In this document: positions 51,540 to 60,439 of the stretch, one piece after another | Position numbering within the stretch: the first letter of the stretch is position 1 | How the letters are laid out: every line of letters begins with the position of its first letter | Assembly: GCF_900142085.1 (NCBI RefSeq) | Contig: NZ_FQZQ01000017.1 | Span: 1-64,000 of the forward strand | DNA length: 64,000 nucleotides | From: Shimia gijangensis | Lineage (GTDB): Bacteria > Pseudomonadota > Alphaproteobacteria > Rhodobacterales > Rhodobacteraceae | Reading direction: 5' to 3' | Translations under genes and position numbers: made by a program | Notes under the pieces: model-generated | Databases searched by the model: none | What the model was told of the DNA's origin: nothing | Seen by the model: only the letters and a program-made list of their open reading frames with translations

Positions 51540-51989
51540 ATGTCGGCTGTTCGCACTGAAATCACCGTTGGGGCGGGCGTTGTAGCGGTTGCTATTGGCT
51601 TTCTGGTTTATGCTGGGCAAGTCAGCGGCTTTTCATCTTCGACCACAGGGTATCCGTTGACCGCGTCGTTCCGCTCGCTTGAGGGCGTTTCTGTGGGCAC
51701 TGATGTGCGGCTGGCCGGGGTCAAGATTGGTTCTGTAACAAATGTCACGCTCAATCCTCAGACTTTTCGTGCGGACACTGAGTTTTCGGTTTTGAACGGT
51801 ATCGAACTGCCGGATGACAGCGCGATTGTGATCTCTTCCGAAGGTCTTCTTGGCGGTAATTTCGTGGAAATCCTGCCGGGTGGGTCACCGTTCAATCTTG
51901 AATCTGGCGCTGAAATTGAAGACACCCAAGGGGCCGTCAGCCTGATCGGCCTGTTGATGAAATTTGTGTCTGGCGGAGACGGCGAATGA
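51540..51989 (+). CDS. mlaD: MlaD, outer membrane lipid asymmetry MCE protein
   Basis: A 149-residue protein with an N-terminal helix (TVGAGVVAVAIGFLVYAG) and a single MCE domain (YPLTASFRSLEGVSVGTDVRLAGVKIGSV; SEGLLGGNFVEILPGG). It binds phospholipids in the periplasm as part of the MlaFEDB transporter; the permease and ATPase genes are not in the window. Its stop overlaps the next start by 4 bases (ATGA). Confidence 0.9.
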   Translation: MSAVRTEITVGAGVVAVAIGFLVYAGQVSGFSSSTTGYPLTASFRSLEGVSVGTDVRLAGVKIGSVTNVTLNPQTFRADTEFSVLNGIELPDDSAIVISSEGLLGGNFVEILPGGSPFNLESGAEIEDTQGAVSLIGLLMKFVSGGDGE

Positions 51990-52489
51990 TCCGCGCCGCA
52001 ATTTGCTTGATGTGTGCCGCCGGAATGGCTGCTGCACAAAGTGAGATTACGGTCGAAACACTCGATTTTGATTCCGGCCCGCAAATCATCGTTGTTCCGC
52101 AACAACCCGAAGTGTTTTCGCTGCAGCGCGATCTTGGTGTTGTGACGTCTGAGGTTGCGACGCCAGCGATCAAAGGCGATGGCGCGATGCTGCGTGGCCT
52201 CGACAAGTTGAACGGTCAGGTCGTCGATATAGAGCTGGAGAACGGCTACAGCGTGACCTTTGGTGACTTGCGTGTTGATCTGGCTGAATGCCGATATCCG
52301 GAAGATAACGCAGCAGGAGAAGGCTATGCTTTTCTGACCATCTATGATGGGCAAGAGGCTGTTGATCCGTTGTTTCAGGGATGGATGGTGGCTTCATCCC
52401 CGGCGCTGAGCGCATTGGATCACGCGCGATTTGATATTTGGGTGCTGCGCTGCAAAGCGACGCCTTCGGCGGAAACTGCGTCTGAGTAA
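51986..52489 (+). CDS. DUF2155 periplasmic protein
   Basis: The 167-residue exported protein has a signal peptide (RAAICLMCAAGMAAAQ) and the DUF2155 domain: MLRGLDKLNGQVVDIELENG, LAECRYPEDN and FLTIYDGQEAVDPLFQGWMVASSPALSALDH. Its last 70 bases overlap the end of aat on the other strand. Function unknown; it follows mlaD in many alphaproteobacteria, hinting at an envelope task. Confidence 0.9.
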   Translation: MIRAAICLMCAAGMAAAQSEITVETLDFDSGPQIIVVPQQPEVFSLQRDLGVVTSEVATPAIKGDGAMLRGLDKLNGQVVDIELENGYSVTFGDLRVDLAECRYPEDNAAGEGYAFLTIYDGQEAVDPLFQGWMVASSPALSALDHARFDIWVLRCKATPSAETASE

Positions 52490-53091
52490 GTCAACGTAGC
52501 GGTGCCTTTTTGCGCCTCTTTCAGCAAGGTGTGATACTCTTCCCGGCTGATTTCAACCGCTCCCAGCGTTGCCAAATGCGGTGTGATGAATTGTGCGTCG
52601 AACAGCGTAAAGCCATTCAAATTCAACAATTCCATCAGCCATGCCAGTGCAATTTTCGACGCATTGGGGGTGCGAGAGAACATACTTTCCCCAAAAAATG
52701 CAGTACCCAACGTCACCCCATACACACCGCCAACCAGTTTTGAATCTTGCCAGATTTCTATGGAATGTGCCCGTCGTTGGGCGTGTAACACACTGTAAAG
52801 GCACCTGATTGTTCCGTTTATCCAGGTGTCCGTACGGTCAGCGCAGCCGTCTACCACCCCTTCAAAATCATGATCGACGGTGATGTTGTAGGCTTGGGCA
52901 CGGATCGCCTTGGCCAGAGACCGCGACACGTGAAACCCGGCGAGCGGAAAAATGCCCCTCCGGTGTGGATCAACCCAAAAAATCTCGGGATCATCGCGGT
53001 GTTCAGACATGGGGAATATCCCCATGGAATAGGCGCGCATCAACAGGTCGGGGGTAATCTCGTCCTGCCAGGGATGCGCGCCATGAGCCAT
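52420..53091 (-). CDS. aat: Leucyl/phenylalanyl-tRNA-protein transferase
   Basis: A 223-residue enzyme that adds Leu or Phe to proteins with N-terminal Arg or Lys, marking them for ClpS-ClpAP. Motifs: ITPDLLMRAYSMGIFPMSE, FWVDPHRRGIFPL, GVVDGCADRTDTWIN and GGVYGVTLGTAFFGESMFSR. Its stop falls 70 bases inside the convergent DUF2155 gene, a real overlap since both C-terminal ends look family-like. ATG 53089-53091 overlaps the accC stop by one base. Confidence 0.94.
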   Translation of the reverse strand: MAHGAHPWQDEITPDLLMRAYSMGIFPMSEHRDDPEIFWVDPHRRGIFPLAGFHVSRSLAKAIRAQAYNITVDHDFEGVVDGCADRTDTWINGTIRCLYSVLHAQRRAHSIEIWQDSKLVGGVYGVTLGTAFFGESMFSRTPNASKIALAWLMELLNLNGFTLFDAQFITPHLATLGAVEISREEYHTLLKEAQKGTATLTYSDAVSAEGVALQRSTQISNRA

Positions 53092-54443
53092 CAGCCCTCG
53101 GCCAGATTGGTTTCCAGCCAGTGTTCCAACCAGTGGATGTTATAGTTGCCGGTATGAATATCATCCTCGGCCAGAAGGGCGTGGAACAAAGGCACAGTGG
53201 TGTCCACACCATCCACAATCAACTCACCCAAAGCCCGGTTCAAACGCGCCAGCGCTTCAGGTCTGTCGCGGCCATGCACGATCAGTTTGCCAATCAACGA
53301 GTCATAGAAAGGTGGGATAGTATACCCGTCATAGAGGGCAGAATCCATCCGAACCCCCAAGCCACCGGGTGCGTGATACTGAGATATCCGACCTGGGCAG
53401 GGCGTGAAGTTCGGCAAGCGTTCAGCGTTGATACGGACCTCAATAGAGTGGCCATTAATCTCCAGATCATCTTGCGTGAACGACATGGGCATGCCTTCGG
53501 CCACCCGGATTTGTTCACGAACCAGATCGACGCCAAAAATGGCTTCGGTCACCGGGTGTTCCACCTGAAGGCGGGTGTTCATTTCGATGAAATAGAACTC
53601 ACCTTTTTCGTAAAGGAACTCGATCGTGCCCGCACCAATATAGTTGATGTTGGCGCAGGCATCTGCACAGACTTTGCCGATGGCTGCCCGCTCTTCGGGC
53701 GAAATCGCCGGACCGGGCGCTTCTTCGAACACCTTCTGGTGGCGGCGTTGCAAAGAACAATCACGCTCACCAAGATGAACGGCGTTGCCTTTGCCATCTC
53801 CAAAAACCTGAATTTCGATATGGCGCGGTGTTGTCAGGTATTTTTCGATGTAGACTTCGTCGTTGCCAAAGTTCGATTTGCCCTCGGCACGGGCGGTTTG
53901 AAAAGCGCTTTTCATCTCTTCGGCGCTACCCGCAACTTTCATGCCTTTACCACCGCCGCCAGCTGTGGCTTTGATGATGACCGGATAACCGAATTCTTCA
54001 CCAATCTTCAAAGCGGATTCCAGATCAGGCACGCCGCCATCGCTGCCGGGAACACAAGGCACGCCAAGCGCCTTCATCGTGTCTTTGGCGGTGATCTTGT
54101 CGCCCATGACTCGGATGTGTTCGGCTGTAGGGCCAATAAACGTCAGATCGTGGTCTTCAATGATCTGCACGAAATTCGCGTTTTCCGACAAAAAGCCATA
54201 GCCTGGATGGATCGCTTGCGCGCCGGTGATTTCGCAGGCCGCGATCAAAGCGGCCATGTTGAGATAGCTTTCCGTACCGGGTGGTGGCCCGATACACACC
54301 GCTTCGTCCGCCATGCGCACATGCATAGCGTCGGCATCGGCGGTCGAATGTACTGCAACCGACTTGATGCCCATTTCGCGGCATGCACGGATCACGCGCA
54401 GAGCGATTTCTCCGCGGTTTGCGATTAGGATTTTATCAAACAT
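53091..54443 (-). CDS. accC: Acetyl-CoA carboxylase biotin carboxylase subunit
   Basis: This 450-residue ATP-grasp enzyme carboxylates the biotin of AccB, the first half-reaction of fatty acid synthesis. Seen: [64 protein letters not shown]. It ends near residue 450 without a biotinyl domain, unlike pccA in this window. It lies 9 bp downstream of accB and overlaps aat by one base. Confidence 0.97.
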   Translation of the reverse strand: MFDKILIANRGEIALRVIRACREMGIKSVAVHSTADADAMHVRMADEAVCIGPPPGTESYLNMAALIAACEITGAQAIHPGYGFLSENANFVQIIEDHDLTFIGPTAEHIRVMGDKITAKDTMKALGVPCVPGSDGGVPDLESALKIGEEFGYPVIIKATAGGGGKGMKVAGSAEEMKSAFQTARAEGKSNFGNDEVYIEKYLTTPRHIEIQVFGDGKGNAVHLGERDCSLQRRHQKVFEEAPGPAISPEERAAIGKVCADACANINYIGAGTIEFLYEKGEFYFIEMNTRLQVEHPVTEAIFGVDLVREQIRVAEGMPMSFTQDDLEINGHSIEVRINAERLPNFTPCPGRISQYHAPGGLGVRMDSALYDGYTIPPFYDSLIGKLIVHGRDRPEALARLNRALGELIVDGVDTTVPLFHALLAEDDIHTGNYNIHWLEHWLETNLAEG

Positions 54444-54452
54444 ATCAGCCCC

Positions 54453-54953
54453 TTATTCGATGATGACCAAGGGTGCGCCATATTCCACAGTGTCGCCGTC
54501 TCCAACCAGAACCCGCTTCACAGTGCCGGATTTAGGAGCCGGAATGTGGTTCATGGTTTTCATGGCCTCAACGATCAGGATTGTGTCGCCTTCGGACACC
54601 TGAGTGCCAACGCTTACGAATGCGGGCGCGCCAGGTTCAGCCTGCATGTAGACAGTGCCAACCATCGGAGACGTGACCGCGCCGGGGTGGCTGGCGGGAT
54701 CATCTTCACTGGTTGAAGCTGCAGGTGCTGCGGCAGCCGTAGGGGCAGGAGCAGCAGGAGCGGCAGCGACAGGGGCAGCCGCTGGGGCCATGACAGTTGT
54801 TGCGATCTGGTGTTGGCGGCTGACGCGTACGTTCAAGCTATCGTCGGATCCGTACTCGCGCATGACTTCCAATTCGGTCAGGTCATTTTCCCGCAGAAGT
54901 TCAGCCAAGGCCTGAATGAAGGCAACGTCGTTGTCGTGGTTCTTTTTGCTCAT
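54453..54953 (-). CDS. accB: Biotin carboxyl carrier protein of acetyl-CoA carboxylase
   Basis: The 166-residue carrier has a helical N-terminus (ALAELLRENDLTELEVMREY), a long Ala/Pro linker (about residues 55-85) and a biotinyl domain with the target lysine in IVEAMKTMNHIPAP. The order accB-accC-aat on one strand is common in Rhodobacterales. The aroQ gene that often precedes accB is absent upstream. ATG at 54953. Confidence 0.96.
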   Translation of the reverse strand: MSKKNHDNDVAFIQALAELLRENDLTELEVMREYGSDDSLNVRVSRQHQIATTVMAPAAAPVAAAPAAPAPTAAAAPAASTSEDDPASHPGAVTSPMVGTVYMQAEPGAPAFVSVGTQVSEGDTILIVEAMKTMNHIPAPKSGTVKRVLVGDGDTVEYGAPLVIIE

Positions 54954-55125
54954 GTTTCTCTGTCCTCTTCAGCGCTTCGCCGCGCAATGTGAGTCTATTT
55001 TGGTTTCCCTTGCGTCGGGTTATATGGCATCCCAGCGTCCGTGAAAAGCGCACTTGCATTCTGACTATCTGGGGATGATCACGCAGATTTCGAGGGCAAA
55101 GCGCCTAGAATGGTGAACAACATGT

Positions 55126-55668
55126 CTAAAGCGGCATGCCAGATAGTTTCGCCACCAACTCAGCCAGCTTTCGCGCGCCGAATTTACGTAAAAGCCGGGC
55201 GCGGTATTCTTCCACGGTTCTGTAGGATAATTTTAACTCCAGACCGATTTCTTTGCTGGTCATCCCACGGCAGGTTAGAATCGCAACTTCGCGTTCTCGT
55301 TGCGTGAGCTCGACGATGGGGCGATCTTCGGAAAGGTCTGCAAAACTCCAGACACTTTTCTGAAAAGGGTCTTTCGGCGTCGTCGACTGGCCGCGGGTCC
55401 GGCACCAAAACAAAGACCCATCGCGGCGGCGCATCACACGTTCATCGTTGTAACGTCCGGTCTTTTGGATCGCGGTGTAAACTTTGACGCCGATGGTGCG
55501 AAAATCCTTTTCTGACGCATAAAAATCCGCCAAAGACCGCTCTTCACAATCTGCAGGGTCAGCTCGAAACATCGCCCCAAATGCCTGATTACAACGCACA
55601 ATGGTGCGGTTTTCCAGAACAGCCAGCCCGATCGGCGCGTGTTCGAATGCGATTGCGTCCAGTTCCAT
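55126..55668 (-). CDS. PAS domain LuxR-type transcriptional regulator
   Basis: A 180-residue regulator with an N-terminal PAS domain (ELDAIAFEHAPIGLAVLENRTIVRCNQAFGAMF; YNDERVMRRRDGSLFWCRTRG) and a C-terminal LuxR helix-turn-helix (ELTQREREVAILTCRGMTSKEIGLELKLSYRTVEEYRARLLRKFG). It has no receiver or autoinducer-binding domain, so the signal probably comes through the PAS pocket (heme, flavin or small ligand). Start at 55668 is preferred over 55734. It lies between accB and the CoA-transferase genes with its own palindrome upstream. Confidence 0.82.
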   Translation of the reverse strand: MELDAIAFEHAPIGLAVLENRTIVRCNQAFGAMFRADPADCEERSLADFYASEKDFRTIGVKVYTAIQKTGRYNDERVMRRRDGSLFWCRTRGQSTTPKDPFQKSVWSFADLSEDRPIVELTQREREVAILTCRGMTSKEIGLELKLSYRTVEEYRARLLRKFGARKLAELVAKLSGMPL

Positions 55669-55721
55669 GGTTCTAGATGTGCACAATGCAGAACAAAGGC
55701 CAACCCCTGAGATCCGAATTG

Positions 55722-55737
55722 CAGGTGATCGCACCTG
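55722..55737. promoter_or_regulatory. Palindrome upstream of the PAS-LuxR gene
   Basis: CAGGTGATCGCACCTG has 6-bp arms and a 4-nt centre, 53 bp before the regulator start. LuxR-type proteins bind dyads of this size, so autoregulation is conceivable. The orientation is opposite to the classic lux box. Confidence 0.4.
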
Positions 55738-55747
55738 TTAGAAAATG

Positions 55748-55772
55748 AAAAAGCCCGGCGCGTTGGCCGGGC
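55748..55772 (-). terminator. Terminator after scoB
   Basis: On the minus strand GCCCGGC and GCCGGGC pair perfectly with a 6-nt loop and are followed by TTTTT, 24 bp after the scoB stop. Confidence 0.88.
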
Positions 55773-55795
55773 AATCTCGTTTGAACGGGCAGGTC

Positions 55796-56425
55796 TTAGT
55801 TGACCAAAGTTGCCTCGGTCGCAGCGCGGAACTCTTCCTCGCTCACGCCATCGGCCAATTCGACCAACTTCAAGCCACCTTCAACCACGTCCATCACGCC
55901 AAGGTTGGTGATGATGCGATCAACAACGCCTCTGCCTGTCAGCGGCAAGGTGCATTCTTTCAACACTTTGGAAACACCGTGTTTGTTGGCGTGATCCATC
56001 ACCACAACAACGCGGCCAACACCAGCCACCAGATCCATCGCGCCGCCCATGCCCTTGACCAGCTTGCCGGGGATCATCCAGTTGGCGAGATCGCCGTTTT
56101 CGGCCACTTCCATCGCGCCAAGGATCGCCATGGCAATCTTACCACCACGGATCATGGCGAAAGATTGTGCGCTGTCAAAATAGGCGGTTTGCGGCAGTTC
56201 AGTGATGGTTTGCTTGCCTGCGTTGATCAGGTCTGCATCCTCTTCTCCCTCATAAGGGAAGGGGCCCATGCCGAGCATGCCGTTCTCGGATTGCAGTGTG
56301 ACTTCAACACCTTCCGGGATGTAGTTTGACACCAGTGTCGGAATGCCGATGCCAAGATTCACATACCAGCCGTCTTGCAGTTCCTGTGCCGCGCGTGCGG
56401 CCATTTGGTTACGATCCCAAGCCAT
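55796..56425 (-). CDS. scoB: 3-oxoacid CoA-transferase subunit B
   Basis: The 209-residue beta subunit carries the catalytic glutamate in [10 protein letters not shown], forming a glutamyl-CoA thioester. [17 protein letters not shown] and [31 protein letters not shown] are family blocks. With subunit A it transfers CoA from succinyl-CoA to acetoacetate (ketone body and amino acid breakdown) or related acids; the exact acid is not decided by sequence. ATG overlaps the scoA stop by one base. Confidence 0.92.
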   Translation of the reverse strand: MAWDRNQMAARAAQELQDGWYVNLGIGIPTLVSNYIPEGVEVTLQSENGMLGMGPFPYEGEEDADLINAGKQTITELPQTAYFDSAQSFAMIRGGKIAMAILGAMEVAENGDLANWMIPGKLVKGMGGAMDLVAGVGRVVVVMDHANKHGVSKVLKECTLPLTGRGVVDRIITNLGVMDVVEGGLKLVELADGVSEEEFRAATEATLVN

Positions 56426-57147
56426 TACGAAGTCTCCTTCTGACGAACGGTGCGCTGTTCGATGCGCTTTTCGTGATCGCCCTTGATGATGCGGTTCACA
56501 TAGATGCCGGGCAGGTGGATTGAGTCCGGGTCAAGCGATCCGGTCGGCACAATCTCTTCCACTTCGACAACGCAGATTTTGCCGCAAGTGGCTGCTGGAG
56601 CGTTAAAGTTACGCGCGGTTTTGCGGAACACGAGGTTGCCGGTCTCATCGGCTTTCCATGCCTTAACAATGGCCAGATCGGCAAAGATGCCTTCTTCCAT
56701 GATGTAGTCTTCCATGGCGCCGTCTTGGCCAGTCGGAAACTGTTTTTCAAACTTTCCGTCAGCAATCACTGTGCCCACGCCAGTCTTGGTGAAAAAGCCC
56801 GGAATACCAGCACCACCGGCGCGCATGCGCTCGGCCAATGTGCCTTGGGGATTGAACTCAAGCTCAAGCTCGCCGGACAAATACTGACGCATAAACTCGG
56901 CGTTTTCGCCCACGTAGGACGAAATCATTTTGCTGACCTGTTTGGTCTGCAACAGGATGCCGATGCCAAAATCATCGACGCCTGCGTTGTTTGACGCAAA
57001 GGTCAGGTTTTTGACGCCCGATTGTTTGATCGCTTCGAGAAGCAGTTCAGGGATGCCGCACAGACCGAACCCGCCAGAGGCGATGAACATGTCGTCTGTC
57101 AGCAGCCCGTCGAGTGCCTCAGTGGCATTCGCATAGACTTTTTTCAT
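56425..57147 (-). CDS. scoA: 3-oxoacid CoA-transferase subunit A
   Basis: The 240-residue alpha subunit holds the CoA-binding motif [16 protein letters not shown] and the tail family blocks [29 protein letters not shown]. Length is typical. It heads a two-gene operon with scoB. A 19-bp palindrome ends 10 bp before the ATG and overlaps the GGGAG ribosome binding site region, suggesting control at the operator or leader level. Confidence 0.92.
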   Translation of the reverse strand: MKKVYANATEALDGLLTDDMFIASGGFGLCGIPELLLEAIKQSGVKNLTFASNNAGVDDFGIGILLQTKQVSKMISSYVGENAEFMRQYLSGELELEFNPQGTLAERMRAGGAGIPGFFTKTGVGTVIADGKFEKQFPTGQDGAMEDYIMEEGIFADLAIVKAWKADETGNLVFRKTARNFNAPAATCGKICVVEVEEIVPTGSLDPDSIHLPGIYVNRIIKGDHEKRIEQRTVRQKETS

Positions 57148-57157
57148 GGAATTCTCC

Positions 57158-57176
57158 CTTCAATTCGGAATTGAAG
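57158..57176. promoter_or_regulatory. Perfect 19-bp palindrome in the scoA leader
   Basis: CTTCAATTC and GAATTGAAG (9-bp arms, one central base) lie 10 bp before the scoA start, adjoining the AAGGGAG ribosome binding site. A regulator binding here would block transcription or ribosome entry. The factor is unknown. Confidence 0.6.
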
Positions 57177-57228
57177 CCGTTTTGACGGGGCACCCTGTCA
57201 GAGTCAATCTTTGTGGGCGATGCGCGTA

Positions 57229-57254
57229 TTACTACGGGTGATGATACGTAGTAA
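57229..57254. repeat. Inverted repeat TTACTAC/GTAGTAA between scoA and topA
   Basis: TTACTAC (57229-57235) and GTAGTAA (57248-57254) are 12 nt apart, upstream of scoA and downstream of topA. It could be a second operator for scoAB or the base of the topA terminator structure. Confidence 0.4.
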
Positions 57255-57278
57255 AAAGCCCCGCCAAGTTGGCAGGGC
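57253..57278 (-). terminator. Terminator after topA
   Basis: On the minus strand GCCCTGCC and GGCGGGGC pair (one wobble) with a 5-nt loop, followed by TTTTT, just past the topA stop. Confidence 0.85.
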
Positions 57279-57285
57279 CATTATC

Positions 57286-59841
57286 TTATTTCTTGGCGGC
57301 TGTTTTCTTCGCGGGCGCCTTTTTCTTGGCGGGTGCTTTGCGTTTGGCAGGCTTTTTCTTTGCTGCCTTTTCCGAAATCCACTGTACGGCCTGTTCCATG
57401 GTCACGTCTTTGGCTTCGACCTCTTTAGGAATAGTAGCGTTTACCTTTTCCCATTTTACATATGCGCCGTAACGCCCATCCATGACGTTGACGGGACCAC
57501 CACTCTCTGGATGTTCCCCAAGCTCTTTCAGAGGTTTGACCGCGGCACCACCGCCGCGACGACCGGGATTGGCCCGTTTTTCCGCCAAAATTTCCACTGC
57601 CCGGTTCATGCCAATTTCAAAGACATCGTTGGGATCTTTGACGTTGGCATAGACGGGTTTTGCGTCATCCGGCAGCTTGTGCATCACATAGGGACCAAAG
57701 CGTCCAAAGTTCGACGTGATCATGCCGCCTTCCGGATGTTCGCCAATTTCTCGGGGCAGGCTAAGAAGCGTGAGGGCCTTTTCAAGGTCCATGTCTTCTT
57801 TGTTCCAACCGCGTGGCAAGGAAGCGCGCCGGGGCTTCTTGTTTTCGGGGGTTGGCTCGCCGCGTTGAACATAGGGCCCAAATCGACCGGCCTTCAGCCA
57901 AATCTCGTCGTCTCCGTCTTCACCAAGTACCCGTTCGTCACCGTCGGCACCTTCGCCTGCAATCGGCCGTGTATAGGTGCATTCAGGATAGTTTCCGCAA
58001 CCGACAAAACCACCAGTCCGCGAAGATTTTAGGTGCAACTGGCCCTGTCCGCATTTTGGGCAAACGCGAGGGTCAGAACCGTCTTCCTTGGGCGGATAAA
58101 GTTGCGACGCGAGAGCGTTATCCAACACATCCAGAACTTCCGAAATCCGAAGCTCCGAAGTTTCCGCAATAGCCGCCGAGAAGTCTTTCCAGAAGCGGCT
58201 TAGTACGTTTTTGTAATTACGTTCACCGGCGGACACATCATCCAGTTCTTCTTCGAGGTTGGCTGTGAACTCATAGCCCACATATTGGCAGAAGAAGTTC
58301 AGCAAAAAGATCGTAACAATCCGGCCTTTGTCTTCGGGGAAGAGGCGGTTTTTGTCCTTGCGAACATATTCACGATCCTGGATCGTGGTGATCACGCTGG
58401 CATAGGTTGATGGGCGACCAATGCCCAGTTCTTCCATACGCTTAACCAGCGTGGCCTCGGTATAGCGGGGCGGAGGTTGGGTGAAGTGCTGCTCAGGTGA
58501 CACGGTTCGTTTGTCAGCCTTTTCGCCTTCCATGATTTGCGGCAGACGTTTGTCATCGTCATCCACCACGTCATCGCGGCCTTCTTCATAGACCCGCAGA
58601 AATCCGTCAAACAAAACAACCTGACCTGTGGCGCGCAGACCTACCTGACCATCGTCACTGGCAATATCGACCGAGGTTCTCTCAAGCCGTGCGCCTTCCA
58701 TTTGACAGGCGATAGTGCGCTTCCAGATCAGATCATACAGCTTACGCTGATCCGGCTCCGAGATTTTGATGTCTTCGGCGCTGCGCATCATGTCTGTGGG
58801 GCGGATACATTCGTGGGCTTCCTGCGCGTTCTTGGCCTTGTTTTTATAGATGCGCGGGCTGGATGGAACATATTCGGCACCATAGCGGCTGGCGATGGCG
58901 TCGCGGGTTGCGGTCACGGCTTCGGGGGCCATGTCGATGCCGTCGGTTCGCATATATGTAATGTATCCGGCCTCATACAGGCGTTGCGCTGTGCTCATGC
59001 ATTGGCGCGCGCCCAAGCCAAATTTACGACTGGCTTCCTGTTGTAGGGTTGAGGTCATGAACGGTGCTGATGGGTTGCGGCTTGCCGGTTTGGCTTCGAC
59101 CTTGGCAATGCTCAGATCGCGCGATGAGATTGCCTGAACCGCCAGCTCGGCTGCTGTGCTGTTTTCAAGGCTGTATTTGTCGAGCTTATCGCCACCCAGA
59201 ACGGTCAGGCGGGCTTCATATTCCTTGCCGCGGGGCGTGGCCAAAACTGCCTTTACGCTCCAGTATTCGCGCGCGTTGAACGCCTCGATCTCCATCTCGC
59301 GTTCCACGATCAGGCGCAGGCACACGGATTGCACACGACCCGCAGACCGGGCACCGGGCAATTTGCGCCATAATACCGGTGAAAGGTTAAAGCCAACAAG
59401 ATAATCCAGCGCACGGCGGGCAAGATAGGCGTCGACCAGCGGCTGATCCACCTGACGTGGGTTTTGCATCGCTTCTGTCACGGCAGCCTTGGTGATTGCA
59501 TTGAACACCACGCGGCTGACCGGGGTATCCTTTTTAATCGCCCGACGTTTGCGAAGCGCCTCTTCAAGGTGCCAGCTGATCGCTTCACCTTCGCGGTCCG
59601 GGTCAGTCGCAAGAATGAGGTTGTTGTCTTCTTTCAGGGCGTCGGCGATGGCTTTGACGTGCTTGCGAGAATCAACGCCAATCTCCCAGGTCATGTCGAA
59701 ATCCTGATCTGTGTCGACGCTGCCGTTCTTGGCTGGCAGGTCACGCACGTGGCCGTATGACGCCAAGACAGTATAGTCGGACCCCAAGTATTTATTGATG
59801 GTTTTGGCTTTTGCCGGGGACTCGACGACAACTACAGGCAT
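57286..59841 (-). CDS. topA: DNA topoisomerase I
   Basis: An 851-residue type IA topoisomerase relaxing negative supercoils. The Toprim domain has VVVESPAKAKTINKYLG and TDPDREGEAISWHLE; the active tyrosine is in EAGYITYMRTDG. A single C4 zinc ribbon follows (CPKCGQGQLHLKSSRTGGFVGCG), then repeated topo C-terminal modules (GRFGPYVMHK; GRYGAYVKWE), and a Lys/Ala/Pro tail (KKPAKRKAPAKKK). ATG at 59841. The reduced number of zinc ribbons relative to E. coli is usual in alphaproteobacteria. Confidence 0.96.
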   Translation of the reverse strand: MPVVVVESPAKAKTINKYLGSDYTVLASYGHVRDLPAKNGSVDTDQDFDMTWEIGVDSRKHVKAIADALKEDNNLILATDPDREGEAISWHLEEALRKRRAIKKDTPVSRVVFNAITKAAVTEAMQNPRQVDQPLVDAYLARRALDYLVGFNLSPVLWRKLPGARSAGRVQSVCLRLIVEREMEIEAFNAREYWSVKAVLATPRGKEYEARLTVLGGDKLDKYSLENSTAAELAVQAISSRDLSIAKVEAKPASRNPSAPFMTSTLQQEASRKFGLGARQCMSTAQRLYEAGYITYMRTDGIDMAPEAVTATRDAIASRYGAEYVPSSPRIYKNKAKNAQEAHECIRPTDMMRSAEDIKISEPDQRKLYDLIWKRTIACQMEGARLERTSVDIASDDGQVGLRATGQVVLFDGFLRVYEEGRDDVVDDDDKRLPQIMEGEKADKRTVSPEQHFTQPPPRYTEATLVKRMEELGIGRPSTYASVITTIQDREYVRKDKNRLFPEDKGRIVTIFLLNFFCQYVGYEFTANLEEELDDVSAGERNYKNVLSRFWKDFSAAIAETSELRISEVLDVLDNALASQLYPPKEDGSDPRVCPKCGQGQLHLKSSRTGGFVGCGNYPECTYTRPIAGEGADGDERVLGEDGDDEIWLKAGRFGPYVQRGEPTPENKKPRRASLPRGWNKEDMDLEKALTLLSLPREIGEHPEGGMITSNFGRFGPYVMHKLPDDAKPVYANVKDPNDVFEIGMNRAVEILAEKRANPGRRGGGAAVKPLKELGEHPESGGPVNVMDGRYGAYVKWEKVNATIPKEVEAKDVTMEQAVQWISEKAAKKKPAKRKAPAKKKAPAKKTAAKK

Positions 59842-59980
59842 AAAATTTCCTCTCGACTCGGGGCGCCGTTATGGCGGCGAAAACTGTGCGGCGGAAGGGG
59901 GTAATGTCAATGCAGGGAAAAAATTCATGTGGTAAAATTGACGCGGATTGTATTCGCACCACGGGTTTTAAGGTGAATTT

Positions 59981-60418
59981 ATGAAACGAATTTTGCTTAT
60001 GCTCTGTCTTGTCGCAAGCGGTCTGTCTGCTGAAACCTGGACTGAGCCTGCGGTCGGATCACAGGCACGAAGGGACATGTTGGATGCAATGCGGCCACAT
60101 GCGGAATGGCTGTTGGGCGCACCGGTTCAGTTTGTCGTCGAGGATCTGCGCCAGGCAAACGGGCTGGGGTATGGGTATCTGCGTGCGCAACGCCCCGGGG
60201 GGCGCCAAATTGATGTGTTGTCCACTCCGGGATATCTGCGCGGCGACATTGATATCGAACTGGGCGACTCGACTGACATCCACGCTTTGTTCCAGCGGTC
60301 TGGTGGAACATGGGTAGCACTGCAATGGACGATGGGTCCATCGGATGTCTGGCACCATTGGGATGAATACTGTCGCGTGTTTGATGTGGTGATCAGGGAC
60401 CTGTGTCAGGCCAATTAA
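59981..60418 (+). CDS. Secreted hypothetical protein
   Basis: A 145-residue exported protein: signal peptide RILLMLCLVASGLSAE, then a compact domain (RRDMLDAMRPHAEWLLGAPVQFVVEDLRQANGLGYGYLRAQ; WVALQWTMGPSDVWHHWDEYCRVFDVVIRDLCQ). Two late cysteines may pair. The layout resembles periplasmic proteins of unknown function common in marine alphaproteobacteria; I cannot name a family. Start follows AAGGTGAA. It is divergent from topA and convergent with dprA. Confidence 0.7.
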   Translation: MKRILLMLCLVASGLSAETWTEPAVGSQARRDMLDAMRPHAEWLLGAPVQFVVEDLRQANGLGYGYLRAQRPGGRQIDVLSTPGYLRGDIDIELGDSTDIHALFQRSGGTWVALQWTMGPSDVWHHWDEYCRVFDVVIRDLCQAN

Positions 60419-60439
60419 AGATATTGGTGTGGATTGAAA

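Noticed and set aside
55722-55737. Lux box reading of the palindrome before the PAS-LuxR gene
   Set aside because: Arms are in the opposite order from a lux box (CAGGT then ACCTG), and the regulator lacks an autoinducer-binding domain. Kept only as a generic dyad.
59931-59937. AAATTCA half-site before the secreted protein gene at 59981
   Set aside because: The right arm at the proper spacing is AAAATTG, not TGAATTT. AT-rich leaders give such half-sites by chance.
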